Assembly: GCA_019057795.1 (NCBI GenBank)
Contig: JAHLWS010000073.1
Span: 1 to 64,000 of the forward strand
Direction of reading: 5' to 3'
Origin: Promethearchaeota archaeon
GTDB lineage: Archaea; Asgardarchaeota; Lokiarchaeia; Sigyniarchaeales; SOKP01
Length of the DNA: 64,000 nucleotides
The notes under the pieces were generated by a model that saw only the letters and a program-made list of their open reading frames with translations, did no database searches and had not been told where the DNA came from. A program made the position numbers and the translations under genes. Each line of letters starts with the position of its first letter. Position 1 is the stretch's first letter. Below, piece by piece: positions 1-9,681 of this stretch.

Positions 1-705
1 ACAACTATTCCTAGTGGACCTTCACAGGCAGATTATAACACGATAATAACTCAGGTTCAAGAGAAAGACAGAACACTCAATGAGCTACAAAATCAGATAA
101 ATGAAGTTAATGCTCAATACGCTAATTTAAATGCGCAATTTTTAGATAAAGATAATCAAGTAAAACATTTAACCGGACAAGTTCAATCTCTTCAAACAAC
201 AATAGAAAGTTTTCAGAGTCAATTTACACAGTTAAACAATGAGAAAGCTCAATTACAAGCTCACATTCCTCAATTACAAAATCAACTTCAACAAGTTCAA
301 CAAGAAAATATGACCCTACAACAACAAATTGGCCCATTACAAGCCCAAATCAACAAATTACATGATGAAATCGCTTATAAAGAAAAAAGAATTCAAGAAT
401 TGAAGGAGCCCAAAGCTGTCATGCCATCAAGTTTAGCTCAAGGGATTACTTCACAAACTCCAACATACGGTAGCAGTCCTTCTTTTGGACTTTCAACCGA
501 TTCTACACCAATTTCAACCCCCGACCCTACACCAACTCCTAGCATAAGCCCAGGACTTGGATCGGGAAGGAGAATTTGCCCTAATTGTGGAGCTACTGGA
601 TTTGCAATTAAAGAGGTTGAAGATAAATCAAAAATAATAAGTTACATCCCTAAACCGATTTTTGCAAAGAAATCTGTCTGCACCAAATGTGGTTTTGAAT
701 TTTAA
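1..705 (+). CDS. Coiled-coil protein with C-terminal zinc ribbon (5'-truncated)
   Basis: The reading frame is open from the first base, so the gene begins before the window; 234 residues are visible. The ATG at 310 is an internal methionine, because the same Gln/Asn/Leu-rich heptad pattern runs unbroken through it. Residues 1 to about 135 form a long coiled coil with no membrane segment. A Pro/Ser/Thr-rich linker follows (repeated TPTP-type steps). The last 45 residues are a zinc ribbon with two CPNCG/CTKCG knuckles about 35 residues apart. This layout suggests a cytosolic scaffold or adaptor. I do not recognise a named family and the missing N-terminus may carry the functional domain. The gene is followed by 187 bp without a gene before the MoxR operon. 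Confidence 0.75.
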   Translation, partial: TTIPSGPSQADYNTIITQVQEKDRTLNELQNQINEVNAQYANLNAQFLDKDNQVKHLTGQVQSLQTTIESFQSQFTQLNNEKAQLQAHIPQLQNQLQQVQQENMTLQQQIGPLQAQINKLHDEIAYKEKRIQELKEPKAVMPSSLAQGITSQTPTYGSSPSFGLSTDSTPISTPDPTPTPSISPGLGSGRRICPNCGATGFAIKEVEDKSKIISYIPKPIFAKKSVCTKCGFEF

Positions 706-892
706 TTTACTTTTATTTTTCAACTTTTTTATGTGAATTTAAACAAAATCGACATTCAATATTTTCGTTTATTTGGTTATTATCAATCAATATTTCATAT
801 AAATTTGAATTATTAGGAAAATTATTTATATCATTATTTTAATTAATATTGCAAACTTAATATGGAAAAGTTAAGGGTAAAATAGAGTAAGT

Positions 893-3800
893 ATGTCAGA
901 ATTTCGTGAGGATTTATTAGTTTCTACCATTAATAAAAAACGAATAGTTAAAATAATTCTTATAGCTGTTTTATTGGTTACCTCATTTGCATTTTCAATC
1001 GTATTGTTTAGCCTTCTCTGGGGGACCCAAAGACCCCTTCCTAGCGACCAATTGTCTGAAGCAGAAAATGAAGATGCACTATTAATACTTCCTCCTTTCC
1101 CATATGATTTATCTGATTTTTTAGATCTATTTTCTAATCTTAATTTAACTCAAGACCAAATAAATGAAATTATCGATGATTTACAGGATTTTTTAGATGC
1201 TGATATAGAAGACTTAGATTTGAATGATTTTGCATCTCTGCTCCTAGCTCTGATGTTTTCTGATGTAGAAGTATTCAGAGTCTATGATTATTATGATTTC
1301 AATAGCATGACAAATAAATTATGGAAATATGAATGTTATGATGAATTTATTGGTGATGGTTGGCGATCAACCTCTACTAAAAAGATTCAAGATTTTTACT
1401 CTTATTCTGATTATGGTTCTAAATATGGATATTTGGATATGCTAACGATCCAAATGCCTTTATCTCCAGCTTTAGGCATGAATTCTTTAAATATCCCCAC
1501 TCTTTTTCCAACACCCTTTATTATGGATGGGAGTGTTAATGCACCAAATTTAATACCAGGATCACCTGTTTTAAATATAGGCTCTTTTAACTGTACTTCT
1601 TTGGATTTAAGTTTTGAGAGTACAGACGATGTAAATATGGCTTATGAAATGTTTGGTTTAGACCTACCGAGTGATGATATTATTAATAATTCAGCAGTTA
1701 TAGTAACTAACCCATCATCACATTATTTAGAAATTTTAAGTAATTTTACACAATTACCCACTGATAGAAATACTTATATTAACCTAAATCCGTTCTTTAA
1801 AGCTCATTATGATAATTTATTTAATATAATAACTCATCAAGATAACGATTTCACGATAGCTAACAAAATAAGGAATTATTTTTTAACATATTTTACTTTC
1901 GGGACAACTGCGAGGGATAATGATCCTCCAGGAGATACAGAAGATATCGTTTATTGGTTTTCAGAACATCAGGAAGGTTTATGGTCAGACATTGCAACAG
2001 CATTTTCTATATTTTGCCGAGTCTTTAATGTCGCAAGTCGTTTTGTTAATGGGTTTAATAGTGAGGGTATAGAAGAAATTCCAGGTGAAAATTCATTTGC
2101 AATCAAATATCGAAATATTTATAGTTGGGTTGAAATTTATGTTCCTACAGATATTTATGGAAATGGTAATTGGGTTCAAATGGATATTCAACTTCCCATA
2201 GGTGGCGTTAGCGAGTATAGTATAACTGTCAACTCAAATTTTACAGTAGGTCCAAGAGGAGAAGTTGCTAATATTACTGCTACTTTAATTTCGGATATAT
2301 TTCCAGTTGATAATAGAAGAATCGATTTTTATGATGTAACTATGGAACAACCTATTGGAATTGCTTATTCGGATATTAATGGAAAAGCATCAATCCTTAT
2401 AGATATAGATAATTCTCAAGTTGTTGGTCCTCATGTTATAACTGCCTCCTACCAAACACTTACTAATTACACATATTATTCAGTTATTGGGGATATTCAA
2501 GTAAATCTAAATAATGTTAATCCCATGGAGGTTAATCGCTCTATAGATACAACAACAAACATTCAAGGGAATGTATATGACCCAATAGCCAACCAATACG
2601 TTAAGTATGCAGAACTAAAACTTCTTTTACTAGAGAAAGGATCCAATACTGAAATTTCTTTTAATCCATTTAATCCTACTTATATAATGACAGATAACTA
2701 TGGAGATTTTAATGATTTTGTTGATGTAGACCCATCAGTTCCATTTGGAGAATACGATTTAAGAGTTGATTTTAATGGTACATGGTTTCATCCACTTCTT
2801 CCTTTTCCTCTTATTTTAAGTAACATCAACGATTCAAGTAATAGGCTAGATTTTAATGTAACGGAAGAATTAACTTTTAATTTATTATTTTATATTAATA
2901 ATTCACTAACTAATTATCCTGGTCCTATTAATCCTAGTAATTTAGTTTATGCTAAACGCGGAGATTCACTTAATCTCTCTGCTTTTGTAAGGTCTCAAAT
3001 TGATGGTTCACCGCTTTCTGGTGAATTAATTGAATTTTATGATTATACTGATAATATTTTTCTTGGTTCTGATAATACAGATTCAAATGGTTACGCATCA
3101 ATATTGATTCCTAATATCCAAAATTCAAAAAAACCTGGTCCGCAATTGTTATATGCACAACGGGGAAATAAATATAATTATTCTTACTACATAGTGAATG
3201 AAACTGTCGATTTTGATATTATATCCGGACCCGATCCACGTGAAATCGACAGATTAAATGGAAATTTTGGTTTTTCTTGTCGTTTAAATGATACTTTTAA
3301 TAATATCCCTATAGATAATCCTGAGATTTTCTTAAAGATGTTTAGAGGAGGGATAGATTATTCATATCTTTTAAATCCTCCTAACCCTTCATTTTTTGAA
3401 ACTACAGGAATATTTAATATTAATAATATGAGAGTGCAATCCTATACTGCTGCTGGTAATTATACCTTAAGACTTTATTTCGATGGCGATTTTCATTTAA
3501 TGAATAATCCTTATCCACAAAACTTTTTTATATCTGACTTAAGCACTTCTGAGAGTCTATTAAATCAACTGAAAGTTATTGATCTACAAAATGTTAATAT
3601 AAGTCTTGCTGTAGAAGGGCAACCGACAGTACTCTTCTATAATGATGCTTATCCACCCCAGCTATATGAATATGATGAAAATATTCATATTCAAGTTGGG
3701 GTCTTCCACACAAAGTCATTAAAAGGAAATTTTATAAAACTTTTTGATGATTTTAGAGATACACTTTTAGAAGAATATAATTTTACCACTTCAGAAACAT

Positions 3801-4627
3801 TCGGATTCATACAATTTAATATCTCAAGTAATGATACTAGACTTCATGCTGGACTAATTAAATTCAGAGTTCAATACCATGACTACAGTACTATCAATAC
3901 GACTTATGTAATAATAAATGAAACTGTAAATATTTTTGCCAATTCAAATAAGAACTCAGTCTTAAGAGGAGGTACCAGCTTTACCGTTTCAGGTAAAGTT
4001 CAAGAAAGTGGAAAACGTTTAAGAGGATTAAGGCTTAATATAATATTGTATAATATCACGCATGATGATGTTTCGATATATTTAATAGGATCTCAAACTC
4101 TCACAATTAGAGATGATGGCTATTATGAATTTGTTAATTCAATTGATATTTCTTGTCCACAAGGAGAATATTACATCAATATTACTTTTACTGGAGGAAT
4201 AGACGCTCCAGGTATCTGGATGGATGATAATTTTATGGTCCATAATAGTAGTTTGCCAAAAGCATTGAACGTTACTGCTGGAGTAGAAATTATTCAAGAT
4301 GGTTATCATACACAATATGAAAGTTCTTATCCTGATAATTGGGTTAATCATGATACTCTCTATGTAATTGGAAATTTAACATGGGACAATGGAACAGCCT
4401 TAGCAGGGATGATTGTAAATTTAACTGTAAAAAGATTAGATGGAAGTATAGTATCTTACAATGATATTGTGGTCACAGATCAATATGGAGGATTTAATGT
4501 ATCACTTTATATATATCCTATCGAAAATTGGCCCACAAATAGAGTTGATTCTGAAATATGGGTGTATTTTGATCCAATCGTTAATGGCAAATATTATGTA
4601 GAACAATCCGAAGAACAATATCTATAA
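893..4627 (+). CDS. Membrane-anchored transglutaminase-like ectodomain protein, catalytic residues lost
   Basis: This 1244-residue protein has a membrane anchor at about residues 18-41 and a long outside region rich in NxS/T sequons. Residues about 340-440 match the transglutaminase-like core: a helix ending ASRFVNGF, the strand SWVEIYVP and then WVQMD. Against the family pattern the nucleophile Cys is Trp364 (sequence WSDIA), the His is Tyr410 (YSWVE) and only Asp431 remains, so the fold is probably non-enzymatic. From about residue 440 there are repeated Ig-like beta domains in two alternating types, each ending in strands with sequons. There is no C-terminal membrane segment. It heads the MoxR/DUF58 operon. 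In bacteria of this operon type a TgpA-like protein has membrane helices, transglutaminase and DUF4129; here the tail seems to sit in the next gene. A surface sensing or binding role is inference. Confidence 0.7.
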   Translation: MSEFREDLLVSTINKKRIVKIILIAVLLVTSFAFSIVLFSLLWGTQRPLPSDQLSEAENEDALLILPPFPYDLSDFLDLFSNLNLTQDQINEIIDDLQDFLDADIEDLDLNDFASLLLALMFSDVEVFRVYDYYDFNSMTNKLWKYECYDEFIGDGWRSTSTKKIQDFYSYSDYGSKYGYLDMLTIQMPLSPALGMNSLNIPTLFPTPFIMDGSVNAPNLIPGSPVLNIGSFNCTSLDLSFESTDDVNMAYEMFGLDLPSDDIINNSAVIVTNPSSHYLEILSNFTQLPTDRNTYINLNPFFKAHYDNLFNIITHQDNDFTIANKIRNYFLTYFTFGTTARDNDPPGDTEDIVYWFSEHQEGLWSDIATAFSIFCRVFNVASRFVNGFNSEGIEEIPGENSFAIKYRNIYSWVEIYVPTDIYGNGNWVQMDIQLPIGGVSEYSITVNSNFTVGPRGEVANITATLISDIFPVDNRRIDFYDVTMEQPIGIAYSDINGKASILIDIDNSQVVGPHVITASYQTLTNYTYYSVIGDIQVNLNNVNPMEVNRSIDTTTNIQGNVYDPIANQYVKYAELKLLLLEKGSNTEISFNPFNPTYIMTDNYGDFNDFVDVDPSVPFGEYDLRVDFNGTWFHPLLPFPLILSNINDSSNRLDFNVTEELTFNLLFYINNSLTNYPGPINPSNLVYAKRGDSLNLSAFVRSQIDGSPLSGELIEFYDYTDNIFLGSDNTDSNGYASILIPNIQNSKKPGPQLLYAQRGNKYNYSYYIVNETVDFDIISGPDPREIDRLNGNFGFSCRLNDTFNNIPIDNPEIFLKMFRGGIDYSYLLNPPNPSFFETTGIFNINNMRVQSYTAAGNYTLRLYFDGDFHLMNNPYPQNFFISDLSTSESLLNQLKVIDLQNVNISLAVEGQPTVLFYNDAYPPQLYEYDENIHIQVGVFHTKSLKGNFIKLFDDFRDTLLEEYNFTTSETFGFIQFNISSNDTRLHAGLIKFRVQYHDYSTINTTYVIINETVNIFANSNKNSVLRGGTSFTVSGKVQESGKRLRGLRLNIILYNITHDDVSIYLIGSQTLTIRDDGYYEFVNSIDISCPQGEYYINITFTGGIDAPGIWMDDNFMVHNSSLPKALNVTAGVEIIQDGYHTQYESSYPDNWVNHDTLYVIGNLTWDNGTALAGMIVNLTVKRLDGSIVSYNDIVVTDQYGGFNVSLYIYPIENWPTNRVDSEIWVYFDPIVNGKYYVEQSEEQYL

Positions 4628-4667
4628 TATTAAAAAAGGGATTATGGTTATAAAAGAATAAGAATAA

Positions 4668-6269
4668 ATGTTAATTATGCAAAAAATCGAGAAGAGTTTG
4701 AAAGTTATCTCAATTATAATTTATTTTATTGTTTTAATCTCTGCAACCTTCACAGGACTCACTATTATGAATAGAAAGAGTAATGTAGAACAATCAACTA
4801 TTTATTATGATAATTATCCTAAAAAATCCTCTTTAATAGGAGTAATAAATTTAACAAATTATGAGATAAATAACACTCGTCATTACCATAATTCCATCAT
4901 TCCTATTCAAGGTAAAATTTATGAACCAATTCCACCTCCTCCTACATATAACAACATTTCAAATATTAATGTTTCAATTGTTGTTGATGGTATTTTAGAT
5001 AAAAATTTCACAGCAATATCTAATTCATTTGGAGAATTTCAAATTAATTATCAAATTCCTTACACCTTAGATGTCTATACAAGTCATAAAATTGAGGTAG
5101 TAACGACTGACGATTTTGGTGGGGATGACATTATTTCAATTAATTTTTTTAATATTAATGTTAGTGCAACATCATTTTTTGATGTGAATTACTTAGATTC
5201 TCCTTACATTCCTGGAGAAGCTTTTAGTGTGGATGGATACTTAAGGGATGATGCTGGCAACGGTATTCCTAATGCTACAATTAATTATCAATGGTATAAT
5301 GATTCAAATATATGGCCGATTAATTCTTTTTTTACAAGTTTAATTGATGGTTCATTTATTGAAGGATTACTAATTCCAACTGATGCCTTTTCTGATACAA
5401 TAAATTTAAATTTAAGCTATTCTGGTTATTTTCCTTATATTAATTATACCAAAAAAGCGATATCGCAAATAAAACTTTTTAGGAATATAACATGTATTTG
5501 GAATACTATTGCTAATGCAACAATGGGAGATCAAATCATTATTTCGGGACAACTTGTCTCAAAATCAAACAGTAGCTTCAAAATATTTGATAGAACTATT
5601 AGGATTTTTTATGACGGAAACTATATTAGTACTATGACTACAGATATTAATGGAGAATTCACATATAATTTCACAGTTCAAGGTGGAATAGGAAATAAAG
5701 CTATATTAATTGATTTAATGAATACAGCAGGATTAGTTCTTTATAGTGAAACTTATATCAATATAACTGCACTTATTACTCCCCTTCCTACACCTAACCC
5801 GACGCCCGTTCCCTTTTTAGATTTTTTTATGGTTTTCATCCCGATTTTAATTGCAGTTATTGGTGGATTAATTGGATATGGTATTTATTACTATAAGAAA
5901 CAAGATAAACTCTCAAAAGTTGTAGATTTGCCTCTTGAAAGTAAAATAATTAATCTGAAAATTCTTAAGGATACAGGAAGATTAGAAGAATCTTTATCCT
6001 ACCTTTTTAACGCAATTTATATGGATTTAATAAATGCTAAGTTTGGAAGAACCCGAAGTGATAATGAAACTATTAGAGATTTTGCTATAATTTCTGTCAA
6101 AAATTTAAAGTTATCTCCAACCACAATTTATCCCTTTATACAAAAAGTTGAGGAAATTATTTATGCTAAACCATTTCAAATTACAGATAAAGAATTTTAT
6201 AACACAATTAATTTATTTTCCCCAATATATTTCGAATTAACAGGCTATAATTTTGTATTAAATTTTTAA
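4668..6269 (+). CDS. Membrane protein with Ig-like ectodomain and DUF4129-like cytosolic tail
   Basis: This 533-residue protein has an N-terminal membrane anchor (about residues 10-32), an outside region of three or four Ig-like domains with many NxS/T sequons, a short TP-rich stalk, and a membrane helix at about residues 384-408 ending in basic residues. About 120 cytosolic residues follow. The tail (KILKDTGRLEESLSYLF, TIRDFAI, TIYPFIQKVEEIIYAKP) closely matches the whole of the next gene product and resembles the helical DUF4129 tail found in bacterial MoxR operons. It lies 40 bp after the transglutaminase-like gene, so it may be the second half of a split TgpA-like protein. An ATG at 4677 is an alternative start; the anchor is unaffected. 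The family name is inference. Confidence 0.6.
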   Translation: MLIMQKIEKSLKVISIIIYFIVLISATFTGLTIMNRKSNVEQSTIYYDNYPKKSSLIGVINLTNYEINNTRHYHNSIIPIQGKIYEPIPPPPTYNNISNINVSIVVDGILDKNFTAISNSFGEFQINYQIPYTLDVYTSHKIEVVTTDDFGGDDIISINFFNINVSATSFFDVNYLDSPYIPGEAFSVDGYLRDDAGNGIPNATINYQWYNDSNIWPINSFFTSLIDGSFIEGLLIPTDAFSDTINLNLSYSGYFPYINYTKKAISQIKLFRNITCIWNTIANATMGDQIIISGQLVSKSNSSFKIFDRTIRIFYDGNYISTMTTDINGEFTYNFTVQGGIGNKAILIDLMNTAGLVLYSETYINITALITPLPTPNPTPVPFLDFFMVFIPILIAVIGGLIGYGIYYYKKQDKLSKVVDLPLESKIINLKILKDTGRLEESLSYLFNAIYMDLINAKFGRTRSDNETIRDFAIISVKNLKLSPTTIYPFIQKVEEIIYAKPFQITDKEFYNTINLFSPIYFELTGYNFVLNF

Positions 6270-6376
6270 TAAATAGAAGTAAAAACTATAAAATAAAAAA
6301 AAAAGTAGAAATAAATTTAAAGTCAAAAAAAATTATAAATTAAACAATTTAAAAATTACACAAATTGGTAAAGAAT

Positions 6377-6757
6377 ATGGCAAAAAAGAAAAAATCAAAA
6401 AAAGAGCGAGAACCTGAAGTAGATATCAAGCAAAAATTTGAGAATGTAAAAGTATTAGTTGATACTAATAGGGCAAAAGAAGCAATCGCATATATCTACC
6501 TTATTTACAACGATATAACAACAATAAAATTCAAAAAACCACGATTAGCTCACCAAACAATACGAGAATATGCGATTAGATGTGTTACCGAGTTAGATCA
6601 AAAGCCAGAATCCATATATCCTTTTATTAAAAAAATCGAGGATATTATATATGGAGGGGTAGAACCAACAAATAAAGAGCTAAGTTTTACAGTTCAGCTC
6701 TTTTCAAATTTATACAACGATTTAACAGGAAAAGCTTTGCCGACTATAAGTTTTTAG
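6377..6757 (+). CDS. Small soluble DUF4129-like protein, paralogue of the preceding tail
   Basis: This 126-residue lysine-rich protein has no membrane segment. From about residue 18 it aligns with the cytosolic tail of the preceding protein: an Arg/Lys-Glu-Ala repeat helix, TIREYAIRCV, SIYPFIKKIEDIIYGG and a closing YNDLTG where the neighbour has FELTG. I start it at the ATG at 6377, which gives MAKKKK; a TTG at 6365 would add four residues and has no better ribosome binding site. A free copy of the same domain as the membrane protein suggests that it competes with or pairs with that tail, perhaps as an adaptor for the MoxR ATPase. That role is inference from operon context; the paralogy is direct. 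Confidence 0.65.
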   Translation: MAKKKKSKKEREPEVDIKQKFENVKVLVDTNRAKEAIAYIYLIYNDITTIKFKKPRLAHQTIREYAIRCVTELDQKPESIYPFIKKIEDIIYGGVEPTNKELSFTVQLFSNLYNDLTGKALPTISF

Positions 6758-6815
6758 TAAAAAACAACAACTATATATCAAAATAAGTAAAAAAATACCC
6801 AATAAAGATATTAAA

Positions 6816-8552
6816 ATGTCGAGTGTTGGAAAATCATCAGGAAGTAATGTTACTTTTTCAAAGGGCATAATCATAGCGTTTTTCACGGTTTTTCTCATAG
6901 TCTATGGTATTTTTATAACTAATTTCATTGAATTTTATCCCTTGTATAATATGGGCGAAGCTCTCCCATTTTTTATGAGTTATATCCCCCTTGTTTGTTA
7001 CATTGGAGCGGTATTTTTAGGATTTGGCCTAGTAATTTTTATTAGAAATACAACTATTCAAAAATCAAGAGAAATACAATCTCGCAAAAAAGTGAAAACG
7101 GGGGCTGCGTATAAAGAGGCTTTGTTTTTAGTGATTTTTATCTTTTCATTTATACCTTTATTTGGCTCAATAATCGATTCGGGGAAAAATGACCAAAATT
7201 TTTCTGTTTATAATAGTAATTGGAATGGTGCTACCGATTTTAAACACACTATTGAACTTGAAGGTTATAATGTAATGACTGTTCAATCCAGCTTGAGCGC
7301 CACAGAAAGGCTAAATAAATCTATTTTGTTGATTCTATTAGGACCTAATCAATTTTATGATCCGATATTTGAGATACCATATTTCATTAATTTTTTTGAT
7401 AGTGATAGAAAAAATTCGTTGTTTATATGTCACGACCATGGAAGCACGAGCACGCTCTTATGGGAAATTTTTATTGCAAGTGGAATAGACCCCGATCTTC
7501 AAGGAGTCGTGCCTGTTACGATATTTCCTAACGGTATATTACGTGATAACGCCTCATATGATACTCGTCCCGATTTTCCGGTAATAAAGTCATTCTCGCC
7601 CCATCCTACTACTGTTGGGATTAGCGAAGTTATTCTCTCCCAAGCGTCTTGTGTTGTTGGAGGTCCGTTTATTTCCTATTTTGGATGGAATTTAATTGGC
7701 TCTAGTTCTGAATATGGATATATTGACAAAAATAACGACCATATGTATAATTTTGACGATGATTATATTGATTTAAGCATAGTGGCAGGAATAATCCCTG
7801 GATTTCCTACTAAATGGCCACTTGGTGGTTATCCACAAGGGGTATTTACGTCTAAAGATACTGGAAATTCAAGAATTTTCTTATCGGCTGATGCTAGCTT
7901 ATTTAATAACGAATTGATTAATGAACCTGGATATGATAATTCCCAGTTTGGTATAAATATTATAGATTGGTTAACGTATGGCGAATCGAAGGAAGATTGG
8001 GTTGTAGTTTTCGATGAAGCTCACATACGACCAGAATATTCAAGAGATTTTACTTCAGCAGGAATTTTTGGGTTTATTACTCAATATATTGTTCATTTGA
8101 GCACGAATCCAATTACAGCGTGGATTTATCCGCTATTAGCGATATATTCATTGAAGAAGTATTTGCCTAAAAAAGACGAAAAGAAGGAAAAAAAGAAGGC
8201 AAAAGAACAAGAAACTCAAGAAGAAAGAGAACGATTTAGAACTTCTTCCTTTTTTGCCGAAAAAATTGAGTGGTATAGAGAAAAAAGCAGATATGGTAAA
8301 GCTTTGACATTACTCTTTAGGAGATTAGAGCGAAAATTAAATGCCCTTCTAGGCGGTCGTAAAATTACCACTCAAAATGTAATGGCAATGGTAATTGCGA
8401 AAGACCCAAAAATAACAAAACTTAAGATTAGAAGGATTGCTAAATTTATGGATAGAATTACAGCAATTAAAGAAGGAAGAAGCAAAGTAAAAAATGAACA
8501 AGATTTTGAAACCCTATTTTTTGAAATGGAATGGGTGGTTAATAATATATAA
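6816..8552 (+). CDS. DUF4350-like membrane protein of the MoxR operon
   Basis: This 578-residue protein begins with three hydrophobic segments (about residues 14-40, 46-70 and 98-116). A domain of about 300 residues follows that looks like DUF4350 (glutamine-amidotransferase-like fold): a start like NWNGATDFKHTIE, a strand SILLILLGPNQ, and VVVFDEAHIRPEYS before the last membrane segment near residue 440. The tail is a very charged linker plus a helical region (KSRYGKALTLLFRRLERKL) comparable to the DUF4129-like tails of its neighbours. DUF4350 proteins are usual partners of MoxR/DUF58 genes in bacteria and archaea, which supports the call. The biochemical role of the family is not settled. 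It lies 58 bp downstream of the small paralogue and 91 bp upstream of moxR. Confidence 0.65.
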   Translation: MSSVGKSSGSNVTFSKGIIIAFFTVFLIVYGIFITNFIEFYPLYNMGEALPFFMSYIPLVCYIGAVFLGFGLVIFIRNTTIQKSREIQSRKKVKTGAAYKEALFLVIFIFSFIPLFGSIIDSGKNDQNFSVYNSNWNGATDFKHTIELEGYNVMTVQSSLSATERLNKSILLILLGPNQFYDPIFEIPYFINFFDSDRKNSLFICHDHGSTSTLLWEIFIASGIDPDLQGVVPVTIFPNGILRDNASYDTRPDFPVIKSFSPHPTTVGISEVILSQASCVVGGPFISYFGWNLIGSSSEYGYIDKNNDHMYNFDDDYIDLSIVAGIIPGFPTKWPLGGYPQGVFTSKDTGNSRIFLSADASLFNNELINEPGYDNSQFGINIIDWLTYGESKEDWVVVFDEAHIRPEYSRDFTSAGIFGFITQYIVHLSTNPITAWIYPLLAIYSLKKYLPKKDEKKEKKKAKEQETQEERERFRTSSFFAEKIEWYREKSRYGKALTLLFRRLERKLNALLGGRKITTQNVMAMVIAKDPKITKLKIRRIAKFMDRITAIKEGRSKVKNEQDFETLFFEMEWVVNNI

Positions 8553-8643
8553 AGAATAATTCAAGGTAATTAATTTAAATTAAAAATAAAAAGAAAATAT
8601 TAAAAATCAATTAAAAATATAAAAAAAAGAGATGTGATAAATA

Positions 8644-9624
8644 ATGGAAGCCCCAAATAAAGCTAAATATTACGAAAGAGAAGAATTAAATGTAGAACCT
8701 ATTAGAGAAATTGCCCAAGAGGTTCTTTCAGAAGTAAGCCGAGTCATTGTTGGATACGGAGAAATTTTACAACAACTCTTCATTGCTTTGCTAGTGAATG
8801 GTCACGTTCTCCTTGAAGGAGTTCCCGGATTGGGAAAGACGGTAATGGCAAAAACTTTTGCAAAAACGCTTGGAATCTCGTTTCGAAGGGTACAATTTAC
8901 GCCTGATCTTTTACCCTCAGATATAACCGGGACAAAAATTTTTGATCAGAACGAAGGATCCTTTGTACTTCAAAAAGGACCCCTTTTTGCAAATATAGTT
9001 TTAGCAGATGAGATTAATCGAAGCGCTCCTAAAACACAAGCAGCTCTACTCGAAGCTATGGCCGAAAGACAAATTACCATAGAAGGAGAAACACTTCCGC
9101 TTGAAAAACCCTTTATGGTAGTTGCTACTGAAAATCCGGTGGAAATGGAAGGGACATATCCTTTACCAGAGGCCCAACTAGACCGTTTCATCATGAAAGT
9201 CTGGTTAGATTATCCTAGTCAAGAAGAAGAAGTAGATATAATGAGAAGACAAATTTCTGGAGAGTCTCCTTCAGTAACGGCAATAACGAGCGGAGAAGAA
9301 ATACTTGCTGCTCAGAGACTAATGAATATGGTTTACATAGATGATAGAATCTTAAAATACATTAGAGACATTGTATTAAAAACTCGGAATCATCCTCAGA
9401 TAGCTCTTGGATGCGGACCACGTGCATCGCTTGTATTAATGAAATGCTCAAAAGCAAGGGCAGCAATTTTAGGAAGAGTATATGTAACTCCAGACGATGT
9501 ACGCGCATTGATTATTCCCGCTTTGAATCACCGAATTTTATTAAAGCCTGAAGCTGAATTAGAAGGTCTAGATGTTAAATCTGTGATAAAGAGCATTGTT
9601 GAAGATATACCAATACCTATTTAA
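8644..9624 (+). CDS. moxR: MoxR-type AAA+ ATPase
   Basis: This 326-residue protein is a full-length MoxR family AAA+ ATPase. It has Walker A GVPGLGKT (about residues 60-67), Walker B IVLADEINR (about residues 118-126) followed by the family signature SAPKTQAALLEAM, the sensor 1 segment VVATENPVE, and the typical PLPEAQLDRF. MoxR ATPases act as chaperones that remodel or mature partner proteins, usually the vWA/DUF58 protein encoded next door. That partner follows directly at 9682. The C-terminal lid helices are complete (RASLVLMK, VTPDDV). The assignment is secure; the client in this organism is unknown, with the membrane proteins of the same operon as likely candidates. Confidence 0.95.
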   Translation: MEAPNKAKYYEREELNVEPIREIAQEVLSEVSRVIVGYGEILQQLFIALLVNGHVLLEGVPGLGKTVMAKTFAKTLGISFRRVQFTPDLLPSDITGTKIFDQNEGSFVLQKGPLFANIVLADEINRSAPKTQAALLEAMAERQITIEGETLPLEKPFMVVATENPVEMEGTYPLPEAQLDRFIMKVWLDYPSQEEEVDIMRRQISGESPSVTAITSGEEILAAQRLMNMVYIDDRILKYIRDIVLKTRNHPQIALGCGPRASLVLMKCSKARAAILGRVYVTPDDVRALIIPALNHRILLKPEAELEGLDVKSVIKSIVEDIPIPI

Positions 9625-9681
9625 TTTTTTTTCTAAAAACATTGGAATAAAATCAAAATAATTTAAGAATAGAGGAATAAA

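Noticed and set aside
4139..4351. Minus-strand open frame inside the transglutaminase-like gene
   Set aside because: It lies wholly inside a well-supported coding frame with a continuous Ig-like pattern and has no recognisable domain.
6365..6376. TTG start four codons upstream for the small DUF4129-like gene
   Set aside because: No ribosome binding site favours it and the ATG at 6377 gives a usual MAKKK start.
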